A stretch of DNA of 64,000 nt. It comes from an uncultured Clostridia bacterium (GTDB lineage Bacteria; Bacillota; Clostridia; Lachnospirales; Anaerotignaceae). Positions 45,295 to 53,405 of the stretch are shown piece after piece. Position 1 is the first letter of the stretch; the number at the start of each line of letters is the position of its first letter. The translations under genes and the position numbers were made by a program. The notes beneath the pieces are model-generated. The model did no database searches. It worked only from the letters and a program-made list of their open reading frames with translations, and had not been told where the DNA came from. The stretch is from the NCBI GenBank assembly GCA_944384255.1, contig CALWSS010000033.1, forward strand, positions 1-64,000. Direction: 5' to 3'.

Positions 45295-46227
45295 ATGACT
45301 GCTTTTTTTACCGTTGCCGATAAGCTTATAACTTTGTTTATTTATATAATAATTGGATATGTAATAAGAAGAGCAAATGTTTCTGATTCAAAGTTTGAGT
45401 CAGGACTTATTAAGTTTCTTATGAGTGTTTCACTGCCGGCTCTTGTTATTAATACATTCCAGACAAGCTATACACCGGAGCTTTTAAAAAGAGGAGCTCT
45501 TATATATTTAGTCAGCCTTATAATATATTTTTTCAGTATTATAATAGGTGTTTTATCAGGCAAGCTTTTAAAAATAGATAAAAAATCCCTTGGTGTTTGG
45601 ATATTTGCTGTTGTATTTCCTAATCACTGTTTTATGGGCTGGCCTGTTATGAGTGCTGTATTTGGTGAGGACGCTTTGTTTTATGCGGCTTTTGCTAATT
45701 TGGGCTTTTCTACATTTGCATATACCTACGGAATATATATTATTTCAAAATACGGTGATAATAAAGATAATAAAATGTCATTGAAAAGCCTTATTATAAC
45801 ACCTATTAATGTTTCTATACTTATAGGCATTATAATGTTTGTAACTGGTTTTTCACTGCCTTCGTCAATAGGAAATGCCGTAAGCGGGCTTGGCTCCGTT
45901 ACAACGCCTCTTGCCATGATTTACTGCGGAATGCTTCTTAATGGCAACAAGATATTAGCAGTTTTTGGCGATTGGCGGGTTTATGCGGTATCGTTTTTAA
46001 GGCTTATTTTTATTCCTGTTCTTGTGTTTATATTTGCCAAAATGTTTATTGCAGACCAAATGGTTTTATCAGTGCTTGTTATAGGCCATTCAATGCCTGT
46101 TGCCGGTTTTTGTGCTTTGTTTGCCGGTCAGTATGGCGGAGATGCAGTTTTAGCATCTAAATTTATATTTGTTTCAACTTTAATCTGCATTGTTACAATA
46201 CCTTTTTTAGCTGTTTTTGTTTCTTAA
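45295..46227 (+). CDS. AEC (auxin efflux carrier) family transporter
   Basis: A 310-residue membrane protein with about ten hydrophobic segments and the AEC two-halved topology: KFLMSVSLPALVINTF in the first half, VFPNHCFMGWPVMSAVFGEDALFY in the middle, and TTPLAMIYCGMLL and VIGHSMPVAG in the second. Members carry malate, other dicarboxylates or amino acids; the substrate cannot be read. AAGGAG precedes the ATG. It stands alone. Confidence 0.88.
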   Translation: MTAFFTVADKLITLFIYIIIGYVIRRANVSDSKFESGLIKFLMSVSLPALVINTFQTSYTPELLKRGALIYLVSLIIYFFSIIIGVLSGKLLKIDKKSLGVWIFAVVFPNHCFMGWPVMSAVFGEDALFYAAFANLGFSTFAYTYGIYIISKYGDNKDNKMSLKSLIITPINVSILIGIIMFVTGFSLPSSIGNAVSGLGSVTTPLAMIYCGMLLNGNKILAVFGDWRVYAVSFLRLIFIPVLVFIFAKMFIADQMVLSVLVIGHSMPVAGFCALFAGQYGGDAVLASKFIFVSTLICIVTIPFLAVFVS

Positions 46228-46295
46228 ACTGATGTACCCAATAACGCTTTTTTGCATATTATACTTATTAATAAAGCGTTTAACGGGGGATTAAT

Positions 46296-46814
46296 ATGTA
46301 TTATCCTGGTGAAAATAATAATGAGCTTTTTCCTATGTTTATGCCTGTTACCGGTGTAATAAGAAGCATAACTGATTTCAGCAATGGCGGTTGTGTCAAG
46401 CTTTTCAGTGTAGTTAAAAAAGACGGTACAGTTACTGATTTTATTGTGGACTGGTCAACGTATTTTACAGAGAATGTTCCGTTAAGAGAAGGCATGGTGG
46501 CTACATTTTATTACGACACAAACGAACCGGCTGTTCTTATATATCCGCCTCAGTTTAAAGCATCTGTTGTGGAGCCTTTAAACAGTGATTACAGCCAGAA
46601 GATTAAAGTTGATTACTTTAACTCTGATTTTGTAAGCTCAGATAATACACTTAAGATTAATTTAGACCCTGAAACCAAGGTTTATCTGCAAAACGGCCAG
46701 TATTTTAACGGAAGTATTGCCGACCACAACTTAGTAGTTTTTTATGATACCGCAACAAAGAGTATTCCGGCAGTTACTACACCTAAAAAAATAGTTGTTC
46801 TTTGCAATAATTAA
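46296..46814 (+). CDS. Conserved-looking protein of unknown function (172 aa)
   Basis: I do not recognise a family. The protein is soluble, with no signal peptide or membrane segment, rich in Tyr, Phe, Val and Asp, and predicted mostly beta. PVTGVIRSITDF, FSVVKKDGTVTDFIVDW and GMVATFYYDTNEPAVLIYPP suggest a small beta-barrel (OB-like) N-terminal half, and the second half (KINLDPETKVYLQNGQ, VVFYDTATKSIP) could be a second such unit, which would make it a duplicated barrel. GGGGG at 46286-46290 lies before the ATG and a terminator follows, so it is a real gene. It is transcribed alone. Confidence 0.75.
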   Translation: MYYPGENNNELFPMFMPVTGVIRSITDFSNGGCVKLFSVVKKDGTVTDFIVDWSTYFTENVPLREGMVATFYYDTNEPAVLIYPPQFKASVVEPLNSDYSQKIKVDYFNSDFVSSDNTLKINLDPETKVYLQNGQYFNGSIADHNLVVFYDTATKSIPAVTTPKKIVVLCNN

Positions 46815-46821
46815 TATTAAA

Positions 46822-46846
46822 GCGGCCTTTATAGGCCGCATTTTTG
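46822..46846 (+). terminator. Intrinsic terminator after the 172-aa gene
   Basis: Perfect 7-bp stem GCGGCCT/AGGCCGC with a 4-base loop and a T-run. Confidence 0.88.
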
Positions 46847-46896
46847 TATTTTAATTGTCTAATTTATATTATTCTGTAATATTCATTAAATTATAA

Positions 46897-46926
46897 TTGA
46901 TGAATATTTATATGTTAGGTTATAAT
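46897..46926 (+). promoter_or_regulatory. Sigma-A promoter of the thiol-redox cluster
   Basis: TTGATG at 46897-46902 and TATAAT at 46921-46926, spacing 18. Confidence 0.6.
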
Positions 46927-46968
46927 AAACTAAGCTTTGCTAAAAAATATACATAAAGGAGATTTTAG

Positions 46969-47670
46969 ATGAAAAAATTATTAGTTTTAATTTCTGCATT
47001 TTTTGTTTTAGTTTCTTTTTCTGCATGTTCTAAAGATGAAATGCCGTCAGTTGAGGAAAGAGCTCAGGCTTTATTAACAGGAGAATTTACTATTGATGAA
47101 ATGGAAGAAAAGGGCTGGATTGATGAAGAATTAATAAATTATCTTGACAGCAACTCGGAAAATTTTCAAAGCACAAGTGACGGAGCAGAAGAAACAGAAG
47201 ATGGTCCGTATTTAGGCGATTTTGACACAGTGGATTTACAGGGGAATGAAGTAAAAAGTGATATATTTTCTCAGTATGATTTAACTCTTGTAAACCTTTG
47301 GACAACTAACTGTGGTTACTGCATAGAAGAAATGCCGTATTTAGAAGAAATTAAAAACGAGCTTACTGAAAGCGGCAAAAGCTTTAATGTTTTAGGTATT
47401 TGTCTTGATATTAATTCATCAGGAAGTGTAAATGAGGACAAACTTACAAAGTCTCTGCAAATAATTGATACAACAGGTGCTACATACACAAATATAATGC
47501 CTGATGATGTAATTTGGAATAATAAAGCCAGCTCTGTTTCGGCTGTTCCGGAGTCGTTTTTTGTAGATAGTGAAGGCAAACTTGTGGGAAAAACTATTTT
47601 AGGTGCTAAAGACAAAGAAAACTGGCTCAGCACAATAGAAGATAAATTTAATGAACTGGAAGGAAACTGA
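46969..47670 (+). CDS. TlpA/ResA-like thioredoxin-fold lipoprotein
   Basis: A 233-residue predicted lipoprotein: signal peptide with lipobox SFSAC (Cys20), a Glu-rich spacer, then a thioredoxin fold with the redox motif CGYC in LWTTNCGYCIEEMPYL and the cis-Pro region VSAVPESFFVDSEGKLVG. It should act outside the membrane in disulfide reduction or redox repair. AAGGAG precedes the ATG. The next two genes encode a CXXC membrane peptide and a polyferredoxin that could deliver electrons to it. Confidence 0.87.
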   Translation: MKKLLVLISAFFVLVSFSACSKDEMPSVEERAQALLTGEFTIDEMEEKGWIDEELINYLDSNSENFQSTSDGAEETEDGPYLGDFDTVDLQGNEVKSDIFSQYDLTLVNLWTTNCGYCIEEMPYLEEIKNELTESGKSFNVLGICLDINSSGSVNEDKLTKSLQIIDTTGATYTNIMPDDVIWNNKASSVSAVPESFFVDSEGKLVGKTILGAKDKENWLSTIEDKFNELEGN

Positions 47671-47676
47671 TAAATT

Positions 47677-47826
47677 ATGCATTTAAAAGATAAAGGCTCG
47701 GCTCTTACGGCAGTTATGCTTTTAGCTGGATTTTTGTTTTTGTTTATTGGTATATACCGTGGGGAAAGCATAATTGTTTTTGAAAAAGCCGTTAATATTT
47801 GTTTGGAGTGTATAGGAATTGGTTAA
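47677..47826 (+). CDS. CD1871A-type CXXC-motif small membrane protein (49 aa)
   Basis: A 49-residue protein with one membrane helix (about residues 10-27) and the conserved tail IGIYRGE followed by VNICLECIGIG, holding a CLEC (CXXC) pair. This matches the short clostridial family named CD1871A CXXC-motif protein, found beside 4Fe-4S and TlpA-like proteins. It begins 6 bp after the lipoprotein stop and its last 8 bp overlap the polyferredoxin start, so all three are tightly coupled. It likely passes electrons or thiols across the membrane; that is inference. Confidence 0.8.
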   Translation: MHLKDKGSALTAVMLLAGFLFLFIGIYRGESIIVFEKAVNICLECIGIG

Positions 47827-48688
47827 AAATAAAAATGGAAATGACGGTTTTAGGCATATTATTCAGGCTGTATGGACTTTAATTACTAATGCCTATATTA
47901 TTGGCTTCATACGTGGAAAGATTTATCAGGGCAAAATAAAAAATGTATGTGTTCCGGGGCTTAACTGCTATTCATGCCCCGGAGCTGTAGCTTCTTGCCC
48001 CATAGGAGCATTGCAGGCGGTAATAGGCAGTTATGAATACAAGTTTTCCTTTTACATAGCAGGCTTTTTTATAATTATAGGCACACTTATGGGGCGTTTT
48101 GTCTGTGGGTATTTATGCCCGTTTGGTCTGTTTCAGGATTTGTTAAATAAAATACCGCTTAAGTTTAAAATTAATTCATTTAAGTATGATAAAATTTTAA
48201 GATACTTAAAATACTGTATATTAATTATATTTGTAATTTTAATGCCTATTTTTATAACGGATATAATAGGTCAGGGCTTTCCTTGGTTTTGCAAGCTTAT
48301 ATGTCCTGCCGGCACACTGGAAGGCGGCTTGCCTTTGGTTGCACTTAATGATGCTATGAAAAGTGCTGTAGGTTTTTTGTATGGCTGGAAATGCTTTATA
48401 CTTATTGCAGTTGTGATACTTTCTGTTATAATTTACAGACCGTTTTGTAAATATGTTTGTCCTCTTGGGGCTATATATTCTTTGTTTAATCCTATTTCAG
48501 CTTTTAAATACCGTATAAATACCGATAAATGCATAAACTGTAATATGTGTGCCAATATATGCAAAATGGGCTGTAATCCGGTGGAAAATCCTAACAGCAT
48601 GGAGTGTATAAGATGTGGAAAATGCAGGAGTATTTGCCCTGAAGAAGCCATAGAATACACGTTTTTTAATTCACATAAAAATAGATGA
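47819..48688 (+). CDS. NapH-like 4Fe-4S polyferredoxin membrane protein
   Basis: A 289-residue membrane protein with about four to five membrane segments and many Cys motifs: CYSCPGAVASCPIGAL near the N-terminus, FVCGYLCPFG, LICPAGTLEGG and YVCPLGAIYSLF in the membrane part, and two C-terminal ferredoxin clusters (CINCNMCANICKMGC and CIRCGKCRSICPEE). NapH/CcoG-like proteins carry electrons across or into the membrane. The start is TTG at 47819, the only sensible start in frame, 8 bp inside the previous gene. Together with the two upstream genes it suggests an electron route to an exported thiol protein. Confidence 0.88.
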   Translation: MVKNKNGNDGFRHIIQAVWTLITNAYIIGFIRGKIYQGKIKNVCVPGLNCYSCPGAVASCPIGALQAVIGSYEYKFSFYIAGFFIIIGTLMGRFVCGYLCPFGLFQDLLNKIPLKFKINSFKYDKILRYLKYCILIIFVILMPIFITDIIGQGFPWFCKLICPAGTLEGGLPLVALNDAMKSAVGFLYGWKCFILIAVVILSVIIYRPFCKYVCPLGAIYSLFNPISAFKYRINTDKCINCNMCANICKMGCNPVENPNSMECIRCGKCRSICPEEAIEYTFFNSHKNR

Positions 48689-48756
48689 ATTTTATATGGA
48701 ATAATTTATGAATATAATTAAATTTAATTGAGAGCATAATTTACAGGAGGTGTAAT

Positions 48757-50028
48757 ATGATACAGCTTAAAACCCTTTCAAACGGAGTAAGAGTGGTTCT
48801 TGAAGAACTGCCTTATGTAAGAAGTGTGGCTTTTGGCATATATGTAAAAAATGGCTCAGCCCACGAAGACAAGGAACATGAGGGTATTTCCCATTATATA
48901 GAGCACATGCTGTTTAAAGGCACAAAAAACAGGACTTCAAAACAGATTGCCGAGGATATGGACGAGCTTGGTGGCCAGATAAATGCCTATACTACAAAAG
49001 AATATACATGTTATCACTTCAGAACGCTGGACAGCCATTTTGATAAGGCTTTGGACATATTAAGCGATATGTTTTTAAATTCAAATTTTGATGAAACCGA
49101 CATTGCTAAGGAACGAAATGTTATAACAGAAGAAATAAATATGTATGATGATGACCCGGAAGAAAGGGTTCAGGATATAATGCAGTATAACATTTGGAAA
49201 GATTCATCTTTGGCACATCCTATTCTCGGTACAGAAGAAACAATATCTGATTTTAATTCCCAGAAAATATATAATTATTTTAAAAATCATTACAGAAACG
49301 ATAATACGGTTATTTCAGTAGTAGGCAGTTTTAAAACTGATGAAATGCTTTACAAACTTGAGAAAGTTTTTGGTGAATGGAAAACACAAAAACCGGATAA
49401 GATTTTAACTATAAATGCACAGTATCACCCATCAATAGCTTCTGAAGAAAAGGATACTGAACAGCTTCATTTATGCCTATCCTTTCCGGCATACAAAAGA
49501 GAGCATAAAATGAAATATCCTTATGCTATTTTAAATGCTGTTTTCGGCGGCGGCATGAGCTCAATGCTTTTTCAAAGAGTTCGTGAGGAAAACGGGCTTT
49601 CATATACAATTTACAGTTTCCCGTCATCTTACGAAAACACAGGGTCTTTTACTGTGTATACAGCTTTAAATCCGGCTCAGACTCAAAGTGTATGCAATAT
49701 TATTAAAGGCTGTGTATCGGAGCTTAAATCAAAGGGCATATCAAAGGAACTTCTTAACAAAACAAAAACACAGCTTATAAGCGGTTTTATAATTGGCAAT
49801 GAAAGCACTATAAGCCGTATGACATCAAACGGTGTTTCGGTTTTAATGCTGGGTTATGCCAATGAGCAGGAGGAAATAATAAGAGAAGCAGAAATGGCCA
49901 CAAAAGAAGATGTAGTTAATGCGGCTAATGAAGTTTTTGATTTTGAAAAAATTTCCTTAACGGCCTGCGGCAATGTGGCAAATTCAGATTTAAGCAATTT
50001 AGCGGATATATTTTACACGAATAATTGA
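48757..50028 (+). CDS. M16 family zinc peptidase (MPP-like)
   Basis: A 423-residue M16B peptidase. The inverted zinc motif HYIEH lies at residues 46-50 (HxxEH) with the third ligand Glu in NVITEEINMYDDDPEE. The second M16 domain has LNAVFGGGMSSMLFQRVREENGLSYTIYSF split over the usual positions. It corresponds to B. subtilis MlpA/YmxG, a processing-type peptidase; the substrate is unknown. AGGAGG precedes the ATG. Confidence 0.93.
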   Translation: MIQLKTLSNGVRVVLEELPYVRSVAFGIYVKNGSAHEDKEHEGISHYIEHMLFKGTKNRTSKQIAEDMDELGGQINAYTTKEYTCYHFRTLDSHFDKALDILSDMFLNSNFDETDIAKERNVITEEINMYDDDPEERVQDIMQYNIWKDSSLAHPILGTEETISDFNSQKIYNYFKNHYRNDNTVISVVGSFKTDEMLYKLEKVFGEWKTQKPDKILTINAQYHPSIASEEKDTEQLHLCLSFPAYKREHKMKYPYAILNAVFGGGMSSMLFQRVREENGLSYTIYSFPSSYENTGSFTVYTALNPAQTQSVCNIIKGCVSELKSKGISKELLNKTKTQLISGFIIGNESTISRMTSNGVSVLMLGYANEQEEIIREAEMATKEDVVNAANEVFDFEKISLTACGNVANSDLSNLADIFYTNN

Positions 50029-50077
50029 GCCATATTAAGGGAAGGTTATTAACAGATTAATATAAAGGAGTGGTCTT

Positions 50078-50308
50078 ATGAAAATTCTTGACTGGGTTTC
50101 GCTTACACTTGTAATTATAGGCGCTTTAAACTGGGGACTTATTGGTTTCTTTGATTTTAATCTTGTAACTTCTATATTTAACGGAAATTTAAGCTTTATT
50201 GCAAGAATTATATTTGCATTAGTAGGTCTTGCCGGACTTTACAGCTTAAGTATTTACGGCAGACTTGATGCAGCCTATAGTTTAAAAGAAGCAAAACATA
50301 CTCATTAA
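50078..50308 (+). CDS. DUF378 small membrane protein
   Basis: A 76-residue protein of the DUF378 family with two membrane helices. It begins ILDWVSLTLVIIGALNWGLIGFF, the conserved LNWGL segment, and ends with a short cytoplasmic tail. Function unknown in the family. AAGGAG precedes the ATG and a terminator follows. Confidence 0.88.
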   Translation: MKILDWVSLTLVIIGALNWGLIGFFDFNLVTSIFNGNLSFIARIIFALVGLAGLYSLSIYGRLDAAYSLKEAKHTH

Positions 50309-50315
50309 AAACAGC

Positions 50316-50351
50316 GGCACGATAGATATTTATTATTTATCGTGCCCTTTT
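50316..50351 (+). terminator. Intrinsic terminator after the DUF378 gene
   Basis: Perfect 9-bp stem GGCACGATA/TATCGTGCC with a 13-base loop, then CTTTTA. Confidence 0.78.
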
Positions 50352-50464
50352 ACTTAATAAAGATTTTTGTAAATTTTGCTTTTACTTTGATTTTTTATTT
50401 GGTTTTTAGTTTAAAAAAACAGAAAAATAGACTTAAAATAAAGCAAAAGAAGGCATTTTATGCT

Positions 50465-50492
50465 TTGAAATATATTCATAATATGTTATAAT
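50465..50492 (+). promoter_or_regulatory. Sigma-A promoter of the DapL-like/hflX operon
   Basis: TTGAAA at 50465-50470, 16 bases, then TGTTATAAT (TATAAT at 50487-50492, extended -10). The leader to the start codon is about 105 nt. Confidence 0.75.
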
Positions 50493-50603
50493 TTATTAGC
50501 ATTTTAAGACAATAAAATATATGATATATCTTTAATTTATGCCGAAATTTTATTTGCTTAATTGAATATTATATATTTTGAATTTTTAAAGGGAGGATTT
50601 AAA

Positions 50604-51845
50604 ATGGCTGACAGTTACATACAGAAGATTGTTTCTGAAAGATTAGGTGGAAGAAGATTTGGAAAGGATATGGTTTTATCTGTAAATGATAAAATTAACA
50701 TATCAAAAGACTCAGCCGTTGCCCAACATCCTGAATTAACATTTATAGATTTTAGCTCAAATGAACCGGATGCTATGGCAGATTACGGTGTTATAAATGA
50801 ATTTGCAAAAGAGGCTAATGTATGGGAAAACAGAGTTTATTCTGCCGGTACAGATAAGGATTTTGCTTTTGCAGCAGTTCAATACATGAAAAACGTATTT
50901 GGTGTTGAAAATTTAGACCCTGAAACGGATATTGTGTATAATTCCGGTGCTTTGTCTGCTGTATTTTCAGTTATGCAGGCTTTTATTAATCAGGGTGATG
51001 TGGCTATTGTTGCTTCACCTGTATGTGGCAGGGTATTAAAAGCTGTTGAATTATCCGGCGGAGAGGTTTATTTATTGCCTCTTACAGAAAGCAAAGGATA
51101 TTTGCCTGATTTAGATTCTGTGCCTGATGACATAGCCGAAAGGGCAAAAGTTATATATATTAATTATCCCAATAACCCGACAGGTGCTGTAGGCACAGAA
51201 AAGGCATTCAGAAAAGTTGTAAGATTTGCAAAGAAGAACAAACTTGTTGTTGTAAACGATGCCACATACTCTCCTATAGTATATGACGGAGTTAAACCGC
51301 TTAGTTTTCTCAATGTAAACGGGGCAAAAGATGTAGGCATAGAAATTCATTCTTTAAGCAGTGCTTTTAACATGTCCGGCTGGTCAATAGGTTTTACGGC
51401 AGGTAATGCACTTATGGTAAAAGCCGTTTTATCCGTTTCATCTTTAAGCGGATTAAGCAAGTTTAAAGCTGAACAGTTGGCTGCTAAATATGCCCTTGAG
51501 CATACTGAAATAACTGCTCAAACAGTTGAAAAATATTCAAGAAGGCTTGATATGCTTGCTGCAGTTCTTAAAAAATCCGGTTTTAAAGTTAAAAAACCTA
51601 AGGCTACTATGTTTTTATATGCAAAAGCACCTATAGGCATTAAAGATGGTATTAAATTCAAAAATGCAGAAGACTTTTGCAGCTGGCTTTTAAATGAAAA
51701 ACTTGTTGCAGCTGTGCCGTACAAAGAATGTGATAACGGCATCCGTTTTTCAGTTACATTTGCTGCTTTAGGCGAAAACGAAGAAAAGGCCGTAATCGAT
51801 GATTTTGCTGAAAGACTTTCTGGCATAAAATTCGAGTTTGAGTAA
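50604..51845 (+). CDS. DapL-like aminotransferase fold protein lacking the catalytic lysine (probable pseudoenzyme)
   Basis: A 413-residue fold-type I aminotransferase homologue close to the clostridial LL-diaminopimelate aminotransferase group (start IQKIVSERLGGRRFGK, later NYPNNPTGAVGTEKAF). The Schiff-base region, normally HSLSKAFNMTGWR, reads HSLSSAFNMSGWS: the PLP lysine is Ser253 and the phosphate-binding Arg is Ser261. The GSK phosphate-binding segment is also altered (NSGALSAVF), as is the PGYPV loop (PVCGRV). The Asp of NDATY and the C-terminal Arg (GIRFSV) remain. The frame is open and uniform, so it is not a decaying gene but a likely PLP-independent paralogue. GGGAGG precedes ATG 50604. 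hflX follows 39 bp later. Confidence 0.85.
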   Translation: MADSYIQKIVSERLGGRRFGKDMVLSVNDKINISKDSAVAQHPELTFIDFSSNEPDAMADYGVINEFAKEANVWENRVYSAGTDKDFAFAAVQYMKNVFGVENLDPETDIVYNSGALSAVFSVMQAFINQGDVAIVASPVCGRVLKAVELSGGEVYLLPLTESKGYLPDLDSVPDDIAERAKVIYINYPNNPTGAVGTEKAFRKVVRFAKKNKLVVVNDATYSPIVYDGVKPLSFLNVNGAKDVGIEIHSLSSAFNMSGWSIGFTAGNALMVKAVLSVSSLSGLSKFKAEQLAAKYALEHTEITAQTVEKYSRRLDMLAAVLKKSGFKVKKPKATMFLYAKAPIGIKDGIKFKNAEDFCSWLLNEKLVAAVPYKECDNGIRFSVTFAALGENEEKAVIDDFAERLSGIKFEFE

Positions 51846-51884
51846 TTTATTGATTTATTTTGACATAATACTGGAGTGATTCAA

Positions 51885-53162
51885 ATGGCGGAAAAAACAC
51901 AGCTTCATTCCACAGAGGAGATACAGGAAAAAGTTGTTTTAGTCGGTATAGACTTAAATAATGATAATACAGATGTTGATGCATGTCTTGATGAGCTAAG
52001 CAGGCTTATAGAAACGGCAGGTGCCGTAGAAGTAGGCAGGCTTATACAAAAAAGGGAACGAATAAATCCTGGGCTTTATTTAGGCACAGGAAAAGTCGAA
52101 GAATTAAAGAATGCTGTTGCCGAATTAGGTGCTACAGGTGTAGTTTGTGACGATGAGCTTTCTCCGGCACAGCTTAAAAATCTTGAGTCTGCCCTTAATA
52201 CTAAAGTTATGGACAGAACAATGGTTATACTTGACATATTTGCAAAAAGAGCTATTTCAAGCGAAGGCAAAATCCAAGTAGAGCTGGCACAGCTTAAATA
52301 CAGACTTTCACGTTTGGCTGGTATTGGTGCATCTCTTTCACGTTTAGGCGGTGGAATTGGTACAAGAGGCCCGGGAGAGAAAAAACTGGAAACAGACAGA
52401 CGTTATATAAAAGAACGTATAGGTGAATTAAAAGAAAGCCTTGAGGAAATAAGAACACATAGGGAGCTTTTAAGAACACAAAGAAAAAAGAAGGGCTCAG
52501 TTGTAGTTTCACTGGTTGGTTATACTAATGCCGGTAAATCAACTATATTAAATGCTATTACAAATGCCGGCGTTTTGGAAGAAGACAAGCTTTTTGCAAC
52601 TCTTGATACTACAACACGTTTGGCTCAGCTTCCGGGTGGAACAAATATAATGCTTACGGATACTGTAGGCTTTATACAAAAGCTTTCTCATCACCTTATA
52701 GAGGCTTTTAAGGCAACACTTGAAGAGCTTCAGTATGCTGATATACTGCTTCATGTAGTAGACGCTTCAGACCCTTCGGCAGATGAACACATGAAGGTTG
52801 TTTATGATACACTTAAAGACTTAGGCTGTGAAGGTAAGCCGGTAATAACCGTGTTTAATAAAATGGATTTGGCCGGAAGTATTCATGTGCCGGAAGATAA
52901 GAAGAGTATTTCACAGATAACAATATCGGCTAAAAACAGTGAGGACTTGGAAAAACTGCTTGCTGAAACCGAAAGAGTTTTGAAGTCATTTAGGAAATGT
53001 ACTAAAGTTCTTATACCTTATTCAGAAGGAGGACTTTTAAACATAATTTACGGTAAATGTGAGATTATAAGTGAAGAACATACTTTTGAGGGTACACTTA
53101 TTGAAGCGTATATGGATGATGAAACAGTTTCACGTTTAAAAGATTATGTTATTACGGCATAA
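51885..53162 (+). CDS. hflX: Ribosome-associated GTPase HflX
   Basis: A 425-residue GTPase that splits stalled ribosomes under stress. The HflX N-terminal domain (NPGLYLGTGKVEELKN), the Gly-rich linker (LSRLGGGIGTRGPGEKKLE) and the G domain with G1 GYTNAGKST (~residue 211), DTVGFIQKL and NKMDLAG are complete. ATG at 51885 has TGGAG eight bases upstream; GTG at 51876 lies on that site. Probably co-transcribed with the DapL-like gene, as no terminator separates them. Confidence 0.95.
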   Translation: MAEKTQLHSTEEIQEKVVLVGIDLNNDNTDVDACLDELSRLIETAGAVEVGRLIQKRERINPGLYLGTGKVEELKNAVAELGATGVVCDDELSPAQLKNLESALNTKVMDRTMVILDIFAKRAISSEGKIQVELAQLKYRLSRLAGIGASLSRLGGGIGTRGPGEKKLETDRRYIKERIGELKESLEEIRTHRELLRTQRKKKGSVVVSLVGYTNAGKSTILNAITNAGVLEEDKLFATLDTTTRLAQLPGGTNIMLTDTVGFIQKLSHHLIEAFKATLEELQYADILLHVVDASDPSADEHMKVVYDTLKDLGCEGKPVITVFNKMDLAGSIHVPEDKKSISQITISAKNSEDLEKLLAETERVLKSFRKCTKVLIPYSEGGLLNIIYGKCEIISEEHTFEGTLIEAYMDDETVSRLKDYVITA

Positions 53163-53234
53163 AATCGTTTTAAAAGACTAAATAAAATTAGATAAAAACA
53201 AATAACATTAAAATTAAAACTAAGCTATTTTTAT

Positions 53235-53280
53235 ATGCTGAATAAATTGGTATTTAATATTGAATTTATTCAGCATTTTA
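53235..53280 (+). terminator. Intrinsic terminator after hflX
   Basis: A perfect 14-bp inverted repeat ATGCTGAATAAATT/AATTTATTCAGCAT with a 14-base loop, then TTTTA. Confidence 0.75.
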
Positions 53281-53324
53281 TTAATTTAAACAATACAGAA
53301 TTTTTTTTGAATATTTGTAAAAAT

Positions 53325-53371
53325 AAAAAGCCTTGAACTGTATAAATTTTATAAAGCAGTTCAGGGCTTTT
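53325..53371 (-). terminator. Intrinsic terminator of the PurF-like gene (minus strand)
   Basis: A 13-bp stem AAGCCTTGAACTG/CAGTTCAGGGCTT (one G-T pair); the A-run on the left gives a T-run on the minus-strand RNA. Confidence 0.82.
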
Positions 53372-53405
53372 AAGTTATTAATTAAAAATGTTGTTTATTG
53401 ATTTA

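Noticed and set aside
46243..46280. Inverted repeat AACGCTTT/AAAGCGTT between the AEC gene and the 172-aa gene
   Set aside because: The loop is 22 bases and there is no T-run after the right arm; it is not convincing as a terminator or operator.
53277..53324. A small gene or RNA between the hflX and PurF-like terminators
   Set aside because: Only 48 AT-rich bases remain between the two terminators, with no ORF or promoter.
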